Shown here: positions 9,675 through 19,683 of the stretch, piece after piece
Numbering within the stretch: the first letter of the stretch is position 1
Layout: the number at the start of each line of letters is the position of its first letter
Source of the DNA: Candidatus Polarisedimenticolia bacterium
GTDB lineage: Bacteria; Acidobacteriota; Polarisedimenticolia; Gp22-AA2; AA152
Direction of reading: 5' to 3'
Length of the DNA stretch: 42,498 bases
NCBI GenBank assembly: GCA_035764505.1
Contig: DASTZC010000112.1
Span: 1-42,498, forward strand
Program-made: the position numbers and the translations under genes
The notes under the pieces: model-generated
What the model saw: the letters and a program-made list of their open reading frames with translations, nothing else
Database searches by the model: none
What the model was told of the DNA's origin: nothing

Positions 9675-11753
9675 ATGCGACTCACGACCTGTGCGGCTCT
9701 CGCCCTGTGCGTGCTGCCGGCCGTCTTTGCCGGCACGCCGGCGATGGCCGCCGCTGCCGAATCCCATCCTTTCTCGGTCCACGACATGATCGCGATGGAC
9801 CGCATCTCCGATCCGCAGGTGTCGCCCGACGGGCGGCGCATCGCCTTCGTGGTCAGCGAGCTGGATCTGGCGGCCAACAAGCGCCGTACCGACATCCACC
9901 TGGTGAGCCTGGACGGCACGGGGCTGCGCAAGCTGACCTCCAACGACGCCTCGGACTCCTCGCCGCGCTGGGCCCCCGACGGGAAGACGATTTTCTTCCT
10001 GTCGACGCGCGGCGGCTCCTCGCAGGTATGGAAGCTGTCGATGGATGGCGGTGAATCGGCCCAGGTCACCCATCTCCCGCTGGATGTCGGTGCCTTCCTG
10101 GTCTCCCCCGACGGCCGCAGTCTGGCCGTCGCCATGGAGGTCTTCGCCGACTGTGCCAATCTGCAGTGCACGACGAAGCGCCTCGAGGACACCGCGGCCC
10201 GTAAAGCCACGGGGCAGATCTTCGATCAGCTGATGATCCGACACTGGGACACCTGGGCCGACGGGCGGCGCTCCCACTGGTTCGCCCTGCGCATCGAAGG
10301 AGGCTACCCGCTCGATCTGATGAAGGGCATGGAAGCCGACAGCCCCAGCAAGCCCTTCGGGGGATCCGAAGAGGCCGCCTTTTCCCCCGACGGACGGACC
10401 CTGGTCTTTACAGCCAAGAACGTGGGGCGCGAGGAGGCCTGGTCGACGAATTCCGACCTGTTCGCCGTACCGGTGGATGGATCGGCGGAGCCGAAGAACC
10501 TGACCGAAGCCAACAAGGCGACCGATACCGCCCCCGTCTTCTCCCCCGACGGCAAGACCCTTGCCTACCTGGCGATGTCGGTTCCGGGGTACGAGGCCGA
10601 CCGCACCCGTATCATGCTGATGCTCTATCCTTCCGGGACGCCGCGCGTCCTGGCGGAAGCGTGGGATTTCGCCCCTTCCTCCATCGCCTTCGCTCCGACC
10701 GGCCGGACGATCTACGCCCCCGCCGACAACCGCGGGCAGAAATCGATCTTCGCGATCGACATCGCCAGCGGCCGTGCTTCGGCGATCGTCAAGGAAGGCA
10801 CGGCCGACAATCCCTCGCCGGCCCAGAATCGTCTGGTCTACCTGCTCGACAGCCTGACCTCCCCGGCGGAGATCTACTCCAGCAAGCCGGATGGCACCGA
10901 CGCGCGGCCGATCACCCACTTCAATCACGCGCGCATGGCGGCGGCCCGCATCGGCAAGCCGGAGCAGTTCAGCTTCAAGGGATGGAACGACGAGACGGTC
11001 TACGCCTACGTCGTCCCGCCGGCCGATTTCGATCCTTCCCGGAAATACCCGGTGGCCATGCTCATCCACGGCGGGCCGCAGGTGTCCATGGGGAACCATT
11101 TCCATTACCGCTGGAACCCGCAGGCCTATGCCGGGGCTGGCTATGCCGCGCTGGTGGTGGAGTTCCACGGCACGCCGGGATACGGGCAGGCCTTCACCGA
11201 CTCGATCCAGTCGGATTGGGGAGGCAAGCCGCTGGAAGATCTGAAAAGAGGGCTGGCCGCGGCGCTGGAGAAATACCCCTGGATGGACGCCGGCAACGTC
11301 TGCGCGCTGGGCGCCTCGTACGGGGGCTACATGATCAACTGGATTGCCGGGAACTGGCCCGACCGGTTCAAATGTCTGGTGGCCCATGACGGCAACATTG
11401 ACGAGCGCATGGCCTATTACGACACGGAGGAGCTCTGGTTCCCGGAGCGCGACCACAAGGGGACGCCCTGGGACAACCCGAAAGGGTACGAAGAGCAGAA
11501 TCCCGCGAATTTCGTGAAGAACTGGAAGACGCCGACGCTGGTGATCCATGGCGGTAAGGACTACCGCGTGGTGGAAACGCAGGGATTCGGCACGTTCAAC
11601 GCGCTGCAGCGCCGCGGCATTCCGAGCCGCTTCCTCTATTTCCCCGACGAGAACCATTGGGTCCTGAAGCCCGCCAACAGCGTTCTCTGGCACGAGACCG
11701 TCCTCGAATGGCTCGATCGCTGGACCAAGAGCGCCCGCGCCGGCGGCCATTAG
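9675..11753 (+). CDS. Secreted S9-family serine peptidase (acylaminoacyl/dipeptidyl peptidase type)
   Basis: A 692-aa exported prolyl-oligopeptidase-family enzyme. Residues 1-25 are a signal peptide ending near AMAAAAE. Residues about 30-420 contain WD40-like propeller repeats with several SPDG signatures ([30 protein letters not shown]). The C-terminal alpha/beta-hydrolase domain has the nucleophile in GASYGG (S548), the acid in GGKDYRV (D629) and the His in ENHW (H661), so the triad is complete; HGGP (about 460) supplies the oxyanion region. These enzymes cleave short peptides and probably work in periplasmic peptide uptake. The sigma-54 activator gene starts 17 bp downstream and may be co-transcribed. 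Confidence 0.93.
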   Translation: MRLTTCAALALCVLPAVFAGTPAMAAAAESHPFSVHDMIAMDRISDPQVSPDGRRIAFVVSELDLAANKRRTDIHLVSLDGTGLRKLTSNDASDSSPRWAPDGKTIFFLSTRGGSSQVWKLSMDGGESAQVTHLPLDVGAFLVSPDGRSLAVAMEVFADCANLQCTTKRLEDTAARKATGQIFDQLMIRHWDTWADGRRSHWFALRIEGGYPLDLMKGMEADSPSKPFGGSEEAAFSPDGRTLVFTAKNVGREEAWSTNSDLFAVPVDGSAEPKNLTEANKATDTAPVFSPDGKTLAYLAMSVPGYEADRTRIMLMLYPSGTPRVLAEAWDFAPSSIAFAPTGRTIYAPADNRGQKSIFAIDIASGRASAIVKEGTADNPSPAQNRLVYLLDSLTSPAEIYSSKPDGTDARPITHFNHARMAAARIGKPEQFSFKGWNDETVYAYVVPPADFDPSRKYPVAMLIHGGPQVSMGNHFHYRWNPQAYAGAGYAALVVEFHGTPGYGQAFTDSIQSDWGGKPLEDLKRGLAAALEKYPWMDAGNVCALGASYGGYMINWIAGNWPDRFKCLVAHDGNIDERMAYYDTEELWFPERDHKGTPWDNPKGYEEQNPANFVKNWKTPTLVIHGGKDYRVVETQGFGTFNALQRRGIPSRFLYFPDENHWVLKPANSVLWHETVLEWLDRWTKSARAGGH

Positions 11754-11769
11754 GAGCGCGCGACAAGGC

Positions 11770-13308
<1,539 letters not shown>

Positions 13309-13311
13309 AGC

Positions 13312-13327
13312 TCGACATATTGGTCGA
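13312..13327. promoter_or_regulatory. Dyad 1 of 4 (TCGACA-N4-TGTCGA type), candidate activator site
   Basis: TCGACA, TATT, GGTCGA: five of six arm positions pair. It begins 3 bp after the activator stop codon and its start is exactly 30 bp before that of dyad 2. Confidence 0.55.
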
Positions 13328-13341
13328 AACATTCGAAGTTC

Positions 13342-13357
13342 TCGACAATGGTGTCGA
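13342..13357. promoter_or_regulatory. Dyad 2 of 4, perfect arms
   Basis: TCGACA, ATGG, TGTCGA with perfect 6-bp arms. Paired with dyad 1 at 30-bp spacing (about three helical turns), about 285 bp upstream of the -24 element. Confidence 0.6.
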
Positions 13358-13480
13358 CCCGTTAGTCTGCCTGGGACTCGTTCGCCGCCTCCAAGCTCCC
13401 GCTTGGCTCGCCCTCCATCGTCCGGACATCTTCCCTTTCACCACCAGGTTTCAGCCTGTCTACCCCCGAAGGCATCAGGA

Positions 13481-13496
13481 TCGACATCAATGTCGA
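13481..13496. promoter_or_regulatory. Dyad 3 of 4, perfect arms
   Basis: TCGACAT, CA, ATGTCGA: a 7-bp perfect dyad of the same 16-bp architecture. Paired with dyad 4 at 30-bp spacing. Confidence 0.62.
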
Positions 13497-13510
13497 AAAC
13501 TCTGGACTAT

Positions 13511-13526
13511 TCGACACCTTCGTCGT
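13511..13526. promoter_or_regulatory. Dyad 4 of 4, weaker right arm
   Basis: TCGACA, CCTT, CGTCGT: the left arm is perfect and the right arm matches at four of six positions. It ends about 100 bp upstream of the -24 element, a normal distance for an enhancer-binding protein. Confidence 0.5.
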
Positions 13527-13627
13527 ACCTTTCCCGGGCTCACGCCAGATTTTCGATTGGGTTAAGTCCCGAAGTTTGTAGGGGCTGGAGCTTCCCGGAG
13601 GCAAGCTGTCGAGCCTGCCGACGGGCA

Positions 13628-13643
13628 TGGTACGCGCCTTGCC
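13628..13643 (+). promoter_or_regulatory. Sigma-54 (-24/-12) promoter of malate synthase
   Basis: TGGTACG-CGCC-TTGCC: the invariant GG (13629-13630) and GC (13641-13642) are exactly 10 bp apart, as the sigma-54 consensus requires. Transcription would start near 13654, leaving a leader of about 32 bases that contains GAGGAG (13670-13675) before the ATG at 13686. Confidence 0.72.
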
Positions 13644-13685
13644 TCTCCAACGACCCGCGTCCTACTGCTGAGGAGCACCGCAACG

Positions 13686-15281
13686 ATGAATGAAACGCCG
13701 CTTTCGAGCTCCGAATCCGGATCGTTTGCCGCGAAGCCGCCTGCCGAAGGCCTGCCGGAGGGCTTTCATGCCCTCCTGGCTTCCCTGCGTGAGCGCTTCG
13801 AGGCGAGACGCGCCGCCATTTTGAAAGCACGTGAGGCCGCCCTCCGGGCGGCGCACTTGGGAAAGCCGGTCGACTATCTCCCGCAGGGGGAGGCGAGCTC
13901 CGACTGGAGAGTCGAGCTTCCCGAATGGCTGCGCGATCAGCGCAACCAGATCACCGGCCCCGCCGACAACCCCAAGCTCCTGATCGCCATGTGCAACACC
14001 AAGGATCCCGGCTGCATGCCCGATGGCGAGGATTCGATCACCACCGACTGGGACCATGTCCGCGCCGCCCAGCAGAACACCGTCGCCGCGATCCGCGGCG
14101 AGCTGCGGTGGACCGACCCCGCCACCGGAAAGACCTCGGAGATCCGTCCGGGCCCGCAGGCCTGGTTCTACCGGCCCCGCGGATTGCGATTGTCCGAGCG
14201 GCATCTTTTCCCGGGTGACCCGGTGTCGGCGTCGCTGTTCGACCTGGCCATGGTCTTCTTTCAGACGGCCCGGCAGCGCCGGGCGGCGGTCGGTGATCCG
14301 ACCTTGCAGCGCAAGCTGGGCTTCTATCTCCCCAAGTCGGAGTCGGCGGAGGAGGCGGGATGGTGGAGCGACGTCCTGGCCGCCATGGAGGAGGAGATCG
14401 GGATCCCGGTGGGCACGACCAAGGTGATGTTCCTGATCGAGTCGCTGCCCGCCGCCTACCAGGTCGAGGAGATCCTTTACGCCGCGCGGCGCCACGTCGT
14501 CGGATTGAACCTGGGACGCTGGGACTACATGGCGAGCCTGATCCACTTCAAGCTCGCCGATCCGGAATGGATCCTGCCCGACCGGAACACCATCCCGCAT
14601 GACATCCCTTTTTTCCAGAACGTGCGGCTGCGGCTGGTGGACTGCTGCCATCGCCACGGCGCGCTCGCCATCGGCGGCATGACCGCGCTGTTCCCCGATC
14701 GCAAGAACGAAGAGCTCAACGCCGTCGCCCTGCAGCGGCTGGCGGTGGACAAGAAGAACGAGGCGGCGCTGGGATTCGACGGCGCCTGGACCGGGCATCC
14801 CGACCAGTGCGATACGGCGGTCGGGCAGTTCCCGGAGCCCAACCAGCTGACGGTCACGCATCCGGAGGCGCCCCAGCGTCCCGATCTCACGCCCAACCCG
14901 CGCGGCATCGGTGCCATCACCCACGCCGGCACGCGGGACGCGGTGCGCACCGTGATCGAGTACCGGTACGGGGTGTTGTCGGGGCTCGGCGCGCGCCTCA
15001 TCAAGGGATACGACCGCGACGGCAAGCTGATCGGCGGCTTCATGGAGGACCTGGCCACCGACCGGATCTACCGGCTGATGCTGGCCCAGCGTATCCGCCA
15101 TGCGGTGGAGACGGAGGACAAGGTGAAGATCACGGCGGAATTGGTCGGCCGCCTGTTCGACGAGGAGCTGGAGAGGATCCTGGACGAGCAGCGCTCGGCC
15201 GAGGGGTTCGACGCGGTCAAGGACCGTTACCGAAACGCCCGCGCACTGTCGGAGGGGATGATCCGCCGGGGCGAATTCTAG
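13686..15281 (+). CDS. aceB: Malate synthase (A-type family)
   Basis: A 531-aa protein, the length of malate synthase A. It condenses glyoxylate and acetyl-CoA to malate in the glyoxylate shunt. Recognisable segments are MPDGEDSITTDWDHV (family: MADFEDSxxPTWDN), YRPRGLRLSERH with the glyoxylate-binding Arg, MFLIESLPAAYQVEEI with the metal-binding Glu region, GLNLGRWDYMAS, ALAIGGMTALFP, GFDGAWTGHPD and, near the C terminus, FMEDLATDRI with the conserved E-D pair that carries the catalytic base. The sequence is clearly divergent from the enterobacterial enzyme. The ATG follows GAGGAG and sits behind a sigma-54 promoter. Isocitrate lyase follows after 22 bp. Confidence 0.9.
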   Translation: MNETPLSSSESGSFAAKPPAEGLPEGFHALLASLRERFEARRAAILKAREAALRAAHLGKPVDYLPQGEASSDWRVELPEWLRDQRNQITGPADNPKLLIAMCNTKDPGCMPDGEDSITTDWDHVRAAQQNTVAAIRGELRWTDPATGKTSEIRPGPQAWFYRPRGLRLSERHLFPGDPVSASLFDLAMVFFQTARQRRAAVGDPTLQRKLGFYLPKSESAEEAGWWSDVLAAMEEEIGIPVGTTKVMFLIESLPAAYQVEEILYAARRHVVGLNLGRWDYMASLIHFKLADPEWILPDRNTIPHDIPFFQNVRLRLVDCCHRHGALAIGGMTALFPDRKNEELNAVALQRLAVDKKNEAALGFDGAWTGHPDQCDTAVGQFPEPNQLTVTHPEAPQRPDLTPNPRGIGAITHAGTRDAVRTVIEYRYGVLSGLGARLIKGYDRDGKLIGGFMEDLATDRIYRLMLAQRIRHAVETEDKVKITAELVGRLFDEELERILDEQRSAEGFDAVKDRYRNARALSEGMIRRGEF

Positions 15282-15303
15282 ATAACGAAAAGGGGGTCGT
15301 GAG

Positions 15304-16494
15304 ATGAGCTCGAGAGAAGTCGGAACGCTGGAGCCGGAAGCCGCGGTGGTCGCGGAGCCGGCGAGAAAGACCTGGAAGTATCCCGCGCTGGAGGTAGGCA
15401 AGCTGTTCGCCCCTCCGGAGGAAATCCACCCGTCATTGAAGCTGCGAATACTCCTGCGGGAGCGCTTCGCGCAGCGCGCCAGCCGGCCGGAGCAGAGCTA
15501 CCTGCACACCGCGGGTGCCTACGACGCCCTGACCGCCTCGATGATGACCCGCCTGGGCTTCGATGCCCTCTACGCCAGCGGCTGGCAGCTGGCCGTGGCG
15601 CACAGCATGTACCCCGACATCGGCATCTATCCGTCCCATTCGATGGTGGAGCTGGTGCGCGAGCTGACCCGCGGCATCGAGGGGACCCGTGACACCCACT
15701 TCTACGACAGCGGCGGCGAGGTGCTCAACGTGCCGCCCATTTTCGCCGACATCGAGGCCGGCTTCGGCGGGCCCACCCAGACCTTCACCCTGACGCGCGA
15801 GCTGATCCGCGCCGGCGCGGCCGGCGTCCACCTGGAGGACCAGGATCCGGCCGAGCGCACCTGCGGCCACGTCATCGCGCACCACGGCAAGAAGCGGCCC
15901 AAGGTGCTGGTGTCGACGCGCCGCTGGATCGAGAAGCTGATCGCCGTGAAGGCGGCGGCGCAGGCGACCGGCATCGACGCGGTCGTCATCGCGCGCACCG
16001 ACGCCGTCGACGGGGCCGAGCCCGGCGGACGCGAGGCGGGCATCGATAACGCCATCGACCGCGGACTGGAAGCGGCCTCGCTGGGAATCGACGTGCTGTG
16101 GCCGGAGTTCAACGACACGCTGATCGACGGCCCGCAGGAATTCGCGGAGGCGATCCACAAGTACTATCCGCAGCAGATCCTCGGCTTCAACCTGTCGCCC
16201 TCGCTGCACTGGGGCAAGGCGAAGAGCGCCGGGACGCTCCTGACCTGTGCCCAGCTCGGCAGGCTCGGCTACACGATGCAATTCTCCACGCTCCTGGCGT
16301 TCCGCTCCACCGGGCTGATGCTGGAAAGGGTCCTGAAATCCTTCCGCGGCATCGGGCTGGAGGCCCTGGCGGATCTACAAAACCTCGAGGTGGCGGGGCC
16401 GGATCCGGAGCCGGTGACCCGCAAGCATCAGGTCTTCTGCGGCACCAATCGCTGGCTGAGCCTGGAGAAGATCGCCAAGGAGGCGGGCGAGTAA
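15304..16494 (+). CDS. aceA: Isocitrate lyase (short, divergent form)
   Basis: A 396-aa member of the isocitrate lyase/PEP mutase superfamily. It splits isocitrate to glyoxylate and succinate, feeding the malate synthase encoded just upstream. Conserved parts are AYDALTASMMTRLGFDALYASGWQ (family: SGWQVA), YPSHSMVELV, metal-binding VLNVPPIFADIEAGFGG and VHLEDQ, then CGH with the catalytic Cys, VIARTDA and NLSPSLHW. The usual KKCGH box is ERTCGH here, so both Lys are replaced, and a short insertion (VIAHHGKKRP) follows; SPSFNW reads SPSLHW. Oxaloacetate hydrolase or another superfamily activity cannot be excluded from sequence alone, but the pairing with malate synthase favours isocitrate lyase. 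A strong terminator follows. Confidence 0.85.
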   Translation: MSSREVGTLEPEAAVVAEPARKTWKYPALEVGKLFAPPEEIHPSLKLRILLRERFAQRASRPEQSYLHTAGAYDALTASMMTRLGFDALYASGWQLAVAHSMYPDIGIYPSHSMVELVRELTRGIEGTRDTHFYDSGGEVLNVPPIFADIEAGFGGPTQTFTLTRELIRAGAAGVHLEDQDPAERTCGHVIAHHGKKRPKVLVSTRRWIEKLIAVKAAAQATGIDAVVIARTDAVDGAEPGGREAGIDNAIDRGLEAASLGIDVLWPEFNDTLIDGPQEFAEAIHKYYPQQILGFNLSPSLHWGKAKSAGTLLTCAQLGRLGYTMQFSTLLAFRSTGLMLERVLKSFRGIGLEALADLQNLEVAGPDPEPVTRKHQVFCGTNRWLSLEKIAKEAGE

Positions 16495-16520
16495 GAGTCC
16501 GAGCCGACGCGAAACGACGA

Positions 16521-16562
16521 CGCCCCCGGCGCCCGCAGGTGACGCCGGGGGCGTTTTTGCTT
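16521..16562 (+). terminator. Rho-independent terminator after aceB-aceA
   Basis: An 11-bp perfect GC stem (16521-16531 with 16543-16553), an 11-base loop and a T-rich tail (TTTTTGCTTTT) end the glyoxylate shunt operon 27 bp after the aceA stop. Confidence 0.9.
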
Positions 16563-16572
16563 TTGCGAGGGC

Positions 16573-16797
16573 TTAAACGCCGAGCGGCACGCAGTTCTTG
16601 GCGTGGTGCTGCTCCGCGTAGCACAGGTTGGGATAGGTCTTACCGCCGTCACAGATCACCGGCGCATAGACCGCGGGGCACCTGGAATCGATCGTCGGCT
16701 GCCCGGCCTGCGGATCGACCGGCCCCTTGCCAGGGTGAAGGACGATGGCCGACATCAGTCCGAGCGCGATTCCGGTCACGATCAGAAAGCGTGTCAT
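16573..16797 (-). CDS. Small secreted Kazal-like protein
   Basis: A 74-aa protein with an N-terminal signal or anchor (FLIVTGIALGLMSAIVL) followed by about 50 residues that contain a Kazal-type core: CPAVYAPVICDGGKTYPNLC, matching the family pattern CPxxYxPVC...GxTYxNxC, and a last Cys in KNC. Only four Cys are present, fewer than the six of classical Kazal inhibitors. In animals the domain inhibits serine proteases; the bacterial role is unknown, but two secreted serine peptidases are encoded in this window. The ATG at 16797 follows AGGAG at good spacing. It lies 48 bp after the two-TM gene and is probably co-transcribed with it. Confidence 0.75.
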   Translation of the reverse strand: MTRFLIVTGIALGLMSAIVLHPGKGPVDPQAGQPTIDSRCPAVYAPVICDGGKTYPNLCYAEQHHAKNCVPLGV

Positions 16798-16845
16798 CGG
16801 AAGCTCCTCTTGGAAGAGTTGACGAGGGCGATTGCCGAACGGCTT

Positions 16846-17076
16846 TCAGCGCTTGCGCAACCCCAGGCCCACCAGGACGGCGCCCGAGGTCAGGAGGAGG
16901 CCGCTGGTCCACGCCCGCGCGTGCCCCGGCTCGGGCAACTCGACGCTCGCATCGAAGGCGCCGAGCTCCAGCTGCCTATCCTGCTGCGAGTAATAGCCGA
17001 ATGCGCCGAAGACGAGCACCAGCACGCCGACGAGGATGAGGCCGAGCCCCAGATAGGCGATCCGCTTCTTGATCAT
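16846..17076 (-). CDS. Small two-helix membrane protein (resembles DUF3185)
   Basis: A 76-aa protein with a basic start (MIKKR), a first transmembrane helix (IAYLGLGLILVGVLVLVFGAF), a polar loop of about 25 residues and a second helix (TSGLLLTSGAVLVGLGL) ending in RKR. The two-helix layout with a short extracytoplasmic loop resembles DUF3185 proteins, but the match is by eye only. The open frame extends further upstream to 17286, where it overlaps the divergent CHRD gene, so the ATG at 17076 is preferred. It precedes the Kazal-like gene on the same strand. Confidence 0.65.
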   Translation of the reverse strand: MIKKRIAYLGLGLILVGVLVLVFGAFGYYSQQDRQLELGAFDASVELPEPGHARAWTSGLLLTSGAVLVGLGLRKR

Positions 17077-17104
17077 GGTGCCGTAGGATAGGAATTCCTT
17101 CGAG

Positions 17105-17659
17105 GTGCTGTCAAGACTGCGCCAAGATGACGATGCCTCTATGCGACGACCCCTCTCTTCTCCCGGGAGCGCGGCACCCAAAGGGGTGGAGTTCAGCGCG
17201 AAGCTGATTGGTGCGAACGAGGTCCCTCCACGCACCACCGACGCGGTCGGCAAGGTGCTCTTCCGGCTGAGCGCCGACGGAACCACGCTCAGCTACAAAC
17301 TCATCGTGGATGACATCGACAACGTCATCGCCTCGCACATCCACATCGGACTGGAAGGGGTGAACGGGCCGGTCGTCCTCTTCCTGGCGGGGCCGCTGGC
17401 GCCCGGCGGTGGTCCGTCGAGCGGCATCCTTTCCCAGGGAACCGCCACGGCGGCCAACCTGGTCGGGCCCCTCGCCGGCCAGAGCCTCTCGGTCCTCCTG
17501 GAATCGATGCGCAACGGCGGGGCCTACGTGAACGTCCACACCAACGACGGGATCGATCCCCAGAACACCGGTGCGGGCGACTTTCCCGGCGGCGAGATTC
17601 GCGGGCAGATCCGGACCCACGGCCGCAACGACGTGGATCCGGGCGAGCCGACTCCCTAG
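17105..17659 (+). CDS. CHRD-domain protein
   Basis: A 184-aa frame from GTG 17105, or 172 aa from ATG 17141. Most of it is one CHRD domain, a fold first seen in chordin and common in secreted bacterial proteins: FSAKLIGANEVPPRTTDAVGK, LSYKLIVDDIDNVIASHIHIG, and the C-terminal GAYVNVHTNDG...FPGGEIRGQI. CHRD proteins normally carry a signal peptide, but neither candidate start yields one; the N terminus is polar and Arg-rich. Either the export signal has been lost or the true start has been disrupted. It is divergent from the two-TM gene. Function unknown. Confidence 0.8.
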   Translation: MLSRLRQDDDASMRRPLSSPGSAAPKGVEFSAKLIGANEVPPRTTDAVGKVLFRLSADGTTLSYKLIVDDIDNVIASHIHIGLEGVNGPVVLFLAGPLAPGGGPSSGILSQGTATAANLVGPLAGQSLSVLLESMRNGGAYVNVHTNDGIDPQNTGAGDFPGGEIRGQIRTHGRNDVDPGEPTP

Positions 17660-17831
17660 TCCCTGACGCTCTGCTCCATCCGCTCAACCCGCCGGCGGGC
17701 GTCTGGTCGCACAGGCGCTCCGCCGGCGGCTTGCCTTTCCGGTTCCCCCCGGGTTAACGTCAGCGGTCCGCCACCGCTCCGGACGCCCCGCCCAGCCCGG
17801 GACGAGGCGCCGGGCCCCTCGCGAGGGCTCC

Positions 17832-19055
17832 TTGCGCCTCAAGTCTCTCCTGTTCGCACTGCCGGTGCTGCTGCTGGCTGCTCCGGCCACTTCGCAATCT
17901 CCGGGCGACGACGAGGTCGCGGTCCGCCTCCAGAGCGCGGCCCACGGTAGCCGGGTCATCCTGGAATTCGCCGGCCGGCCGCACTACGAGGTCCGCCAGG
18001 ACTCGGGGCACGTCATCGTCACCGTCATGGGTTCCTTCAAATCGATACCGTTCAAGTCGAAGCGGGTCGACGAGCCGGCGCTCGATCACTTCAAGCTGGA
18101 TCGCGGCTCGCGTCAGACGGAGCTGATCTTCACGACCGGCCCCGAGTTCGCCTCCGTCAGCAGCTTCGAGATGAGCGCCCCCTTCCGCCTGATCCTCGAG
18201 TTCCAGAGGAAGACCGCCGCCGCGGCGGATTCGCCCGACGCGGAGACGCCACCCACCCGCGCGCCCGCTCCGGCGGCTCCGCCGGCCGGGACAATCGACC
18301 AGGTTCAACCGCCCGGCTCCGAGCCCGCGCCCCGAGGACCGGTTTCGGTTCCGTCCCGGGCCCCCGGAATCCAGGTCATCGTGGTCGATGCCGGGCACGG
18401 AGGATCGGAGAACGGAGCCAAGGGCCCGACGGGACTGCTCGAGAAGGACGTGACCCTCGACATGGCGAAGCGCATCCAGGCGGGGCTGCTGAAACGCCTG
18501 GGGGTGCACGTCATCCTGACGCGCGACACCGACCGGCAGGTCGGCCTCGACGACCGCACCGCGATTGCCAATCACGAACGCGCCGATCTCTTCCTGTCGA
18601 TCCACGTCAACGCCTCTCCGGCCAACAAGGCGCGCGGGGCGGAGACCTATTTCCTTTCCTATCAGGCGACCGACGACGAGGCGCGCGCCGCCGCGGCCCT
18701 GGAGAACAACACCCTCGGCGTGGAGAATCCGAAGACCGACACCGCGCTGGGCATGGTGCTGTGGGACCTCGCCCAGTCGCAGTACCTCGCCGAGAGCAGC
18801 CGGCTGGCGGAGGCCATCCAGCAGAATCTCAATGATCTGCTGCGCATCGAGAGCCGCGGCGTGAAGCAGGCCCCCTTCAAGGTGCTGATGGGGGCCACCA
18901 TGCCCGCGGTGCTGGTGGAGATCGGCTTCATCACCAACCCCGAGGAGGAGGATCGTCTCAAGCAGGACGGCTACAAGGACCGCATCGCCCAGGCGATCGT
19001 GGACAGCGTGGCCGCCTTCAAGGAGCGCTCCGAGAAACAGCTGGGGATCCGATGA
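17832..19055 (+). CDS. N-acetylmuramoyl-L-alanine amidase (AmiC type: AMIN + Amidase_3)
   Basis: A 407-aa periplasmic cell-wall hydrolase that removes peptides from peptidoglycan during division or remodelling. After a signal peptide (LKSLLFALPVLLLAAPATS) comes an AMIN-type beta domain (about 28-125), which localises such enzymes, then a Pro/Ala-rich linker (about 128-175) and the Amidase_3 catalytic domain (about 178-400). The zinc ligands and catalytic Glu are all present: H189 in DAGHGG, E204 in GLLEKD, H258 in SIHVNA and E363 in VEIGF. The start appears to be TTG at 17832, preceded by GAGGG. It begins a long operon and overlaps the next gene by ATGA. Confidence 0.92.
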   Translation: MRLKSLLFALPVLLLAAPATSQSPGDDEVAVRLQSAAHGSRVILEFAGRPHYEVRQDSGHVIVTVMGSFKSIPFKSKRVDEPALDHFKLDRGSRQTELIFTTGPEFASVSSFEMSAPFRLILEFQRKTAAAADSPDAETPPTRAPAPAAPPAGTIDQVQPPGSEPAPRGPVSVPSRAPGIQVIVVDAGHGGSENGAKGPTGLLEKDVTLDMAKRIQAGLLKRLGVHVILTRDTDRQVGLDDRTAIANHERADLFLSIHVNASPANKARGAETYFLSYQATDDEARAAAALENNTLGVENPKTDTALGMVLWDLAQSQYLAESSRLAEAIQQNLNDLLRIESRGVKQAPFKVLMGATMPAVLVEIGFITNPEEEDRLKQDGYKDRIAQAIVDSVAAFKERSEKQLGIR

Positions 19056-19681
19056 GGTGGTCGGGAAAGTGGGTGCTCCTGACCGCGGCCGGAATCTCCG
19101 TCCTGCTGGTGGGGATGTCGCTCTTCTGGCGCAAGGACTCGCGGCGCGCCGCCAACCCGCCGCCCGCGGCGACCGGTGCCGAGGCCGCCTCGCCCGAGAC
19201 ACCGGCGCTGTCCCGCAGCCCCGCGCCCGCCGAGGAAGGCAACCAGCGCGAGATCACCCTTTTCTTCCAGTCGCCCGACGGCGAGGACCTGGTGCCGGAG
19301 ACCCGCAAGATCTTCCTGACGCCCACGGTGACCGACCAGGCGCGGCAGGCGGTGCGCGAGCTGGTGGACGGGCCCAAGACCGATCTCTTCCCGACCCTGC
19401 CCGCGGCATCGGAGGTGCGCGAGATCTTTCTCGGTCCGGACGGAACGGCCTACGTCGATTTCTCGCGGGCCTTCGTGGACGGCCATCCCGGCGGCTCGGC
19501 GGCGGAGATTGCCACCGTCTTCTCCCTGGTCGACACCCTCACCTTCAACTTCCCCGAGATCCGGCGCGTCAGGATTCTGGTGGAAGGCGAGGAGCGCGAC
19601 ACCTTGAAAGAGCACCTCGACTTGCGGCGCAGCTACGCCCCCGACATGTCGCTCGTGAGCCGCGGCACGGCGGGACATTGA
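19052..19681 (+). CDS. GerMN-domain membrane-anchored protein
   Basis: A 209-aa protein with one N-terminal transmembrane helix (VLLTAAGISVLLVGMSLF), a Pro/Ala-rich linker and a GerMN (sporulation/spore germination-like) domain at about 65-190: ITLFFQSPDGEDLVPETRKI, a RQAVRELVDGP segment, TAYVDFSRAF and a final VRILVEGEE. In non-sporulating bacteria GerMN proteins often accompany cell-wall amidases, as here, and probably assist envelope remodelling. It is translationally coupled to the amidase gene (ATGA) and its TGA lies just before the murI GTG. Confidence 0.83.
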   Translation: MRWSGKWVLLTAAGISVLLVGMSLFWRKDSRRAANPPPAATGAEAASPETPALSRSPAPAEEGNQREITLFFQSPDGEDLVPETRKIFLTPTVTDQARQAVRELVDGPKTDLFPTLPAASEVREIFLGPDGTAYVDFSRAFVDGHPGGSAAEIATVFSLVDTLTFNFPEIRRVRILVEGEERDTLKEHLDLRRSYAPDMSLVSRGTAGH

Positions 19682-19683
19682 GC

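Noticed and set aside
16521-16562. Bidirectional use of the aceA terminator for the Kazal-like gene
   Set aside because: On the minus strand the stem is followed by TCGTCGTTTCGC, not a real T-run, so only plus-strand termination is supported.
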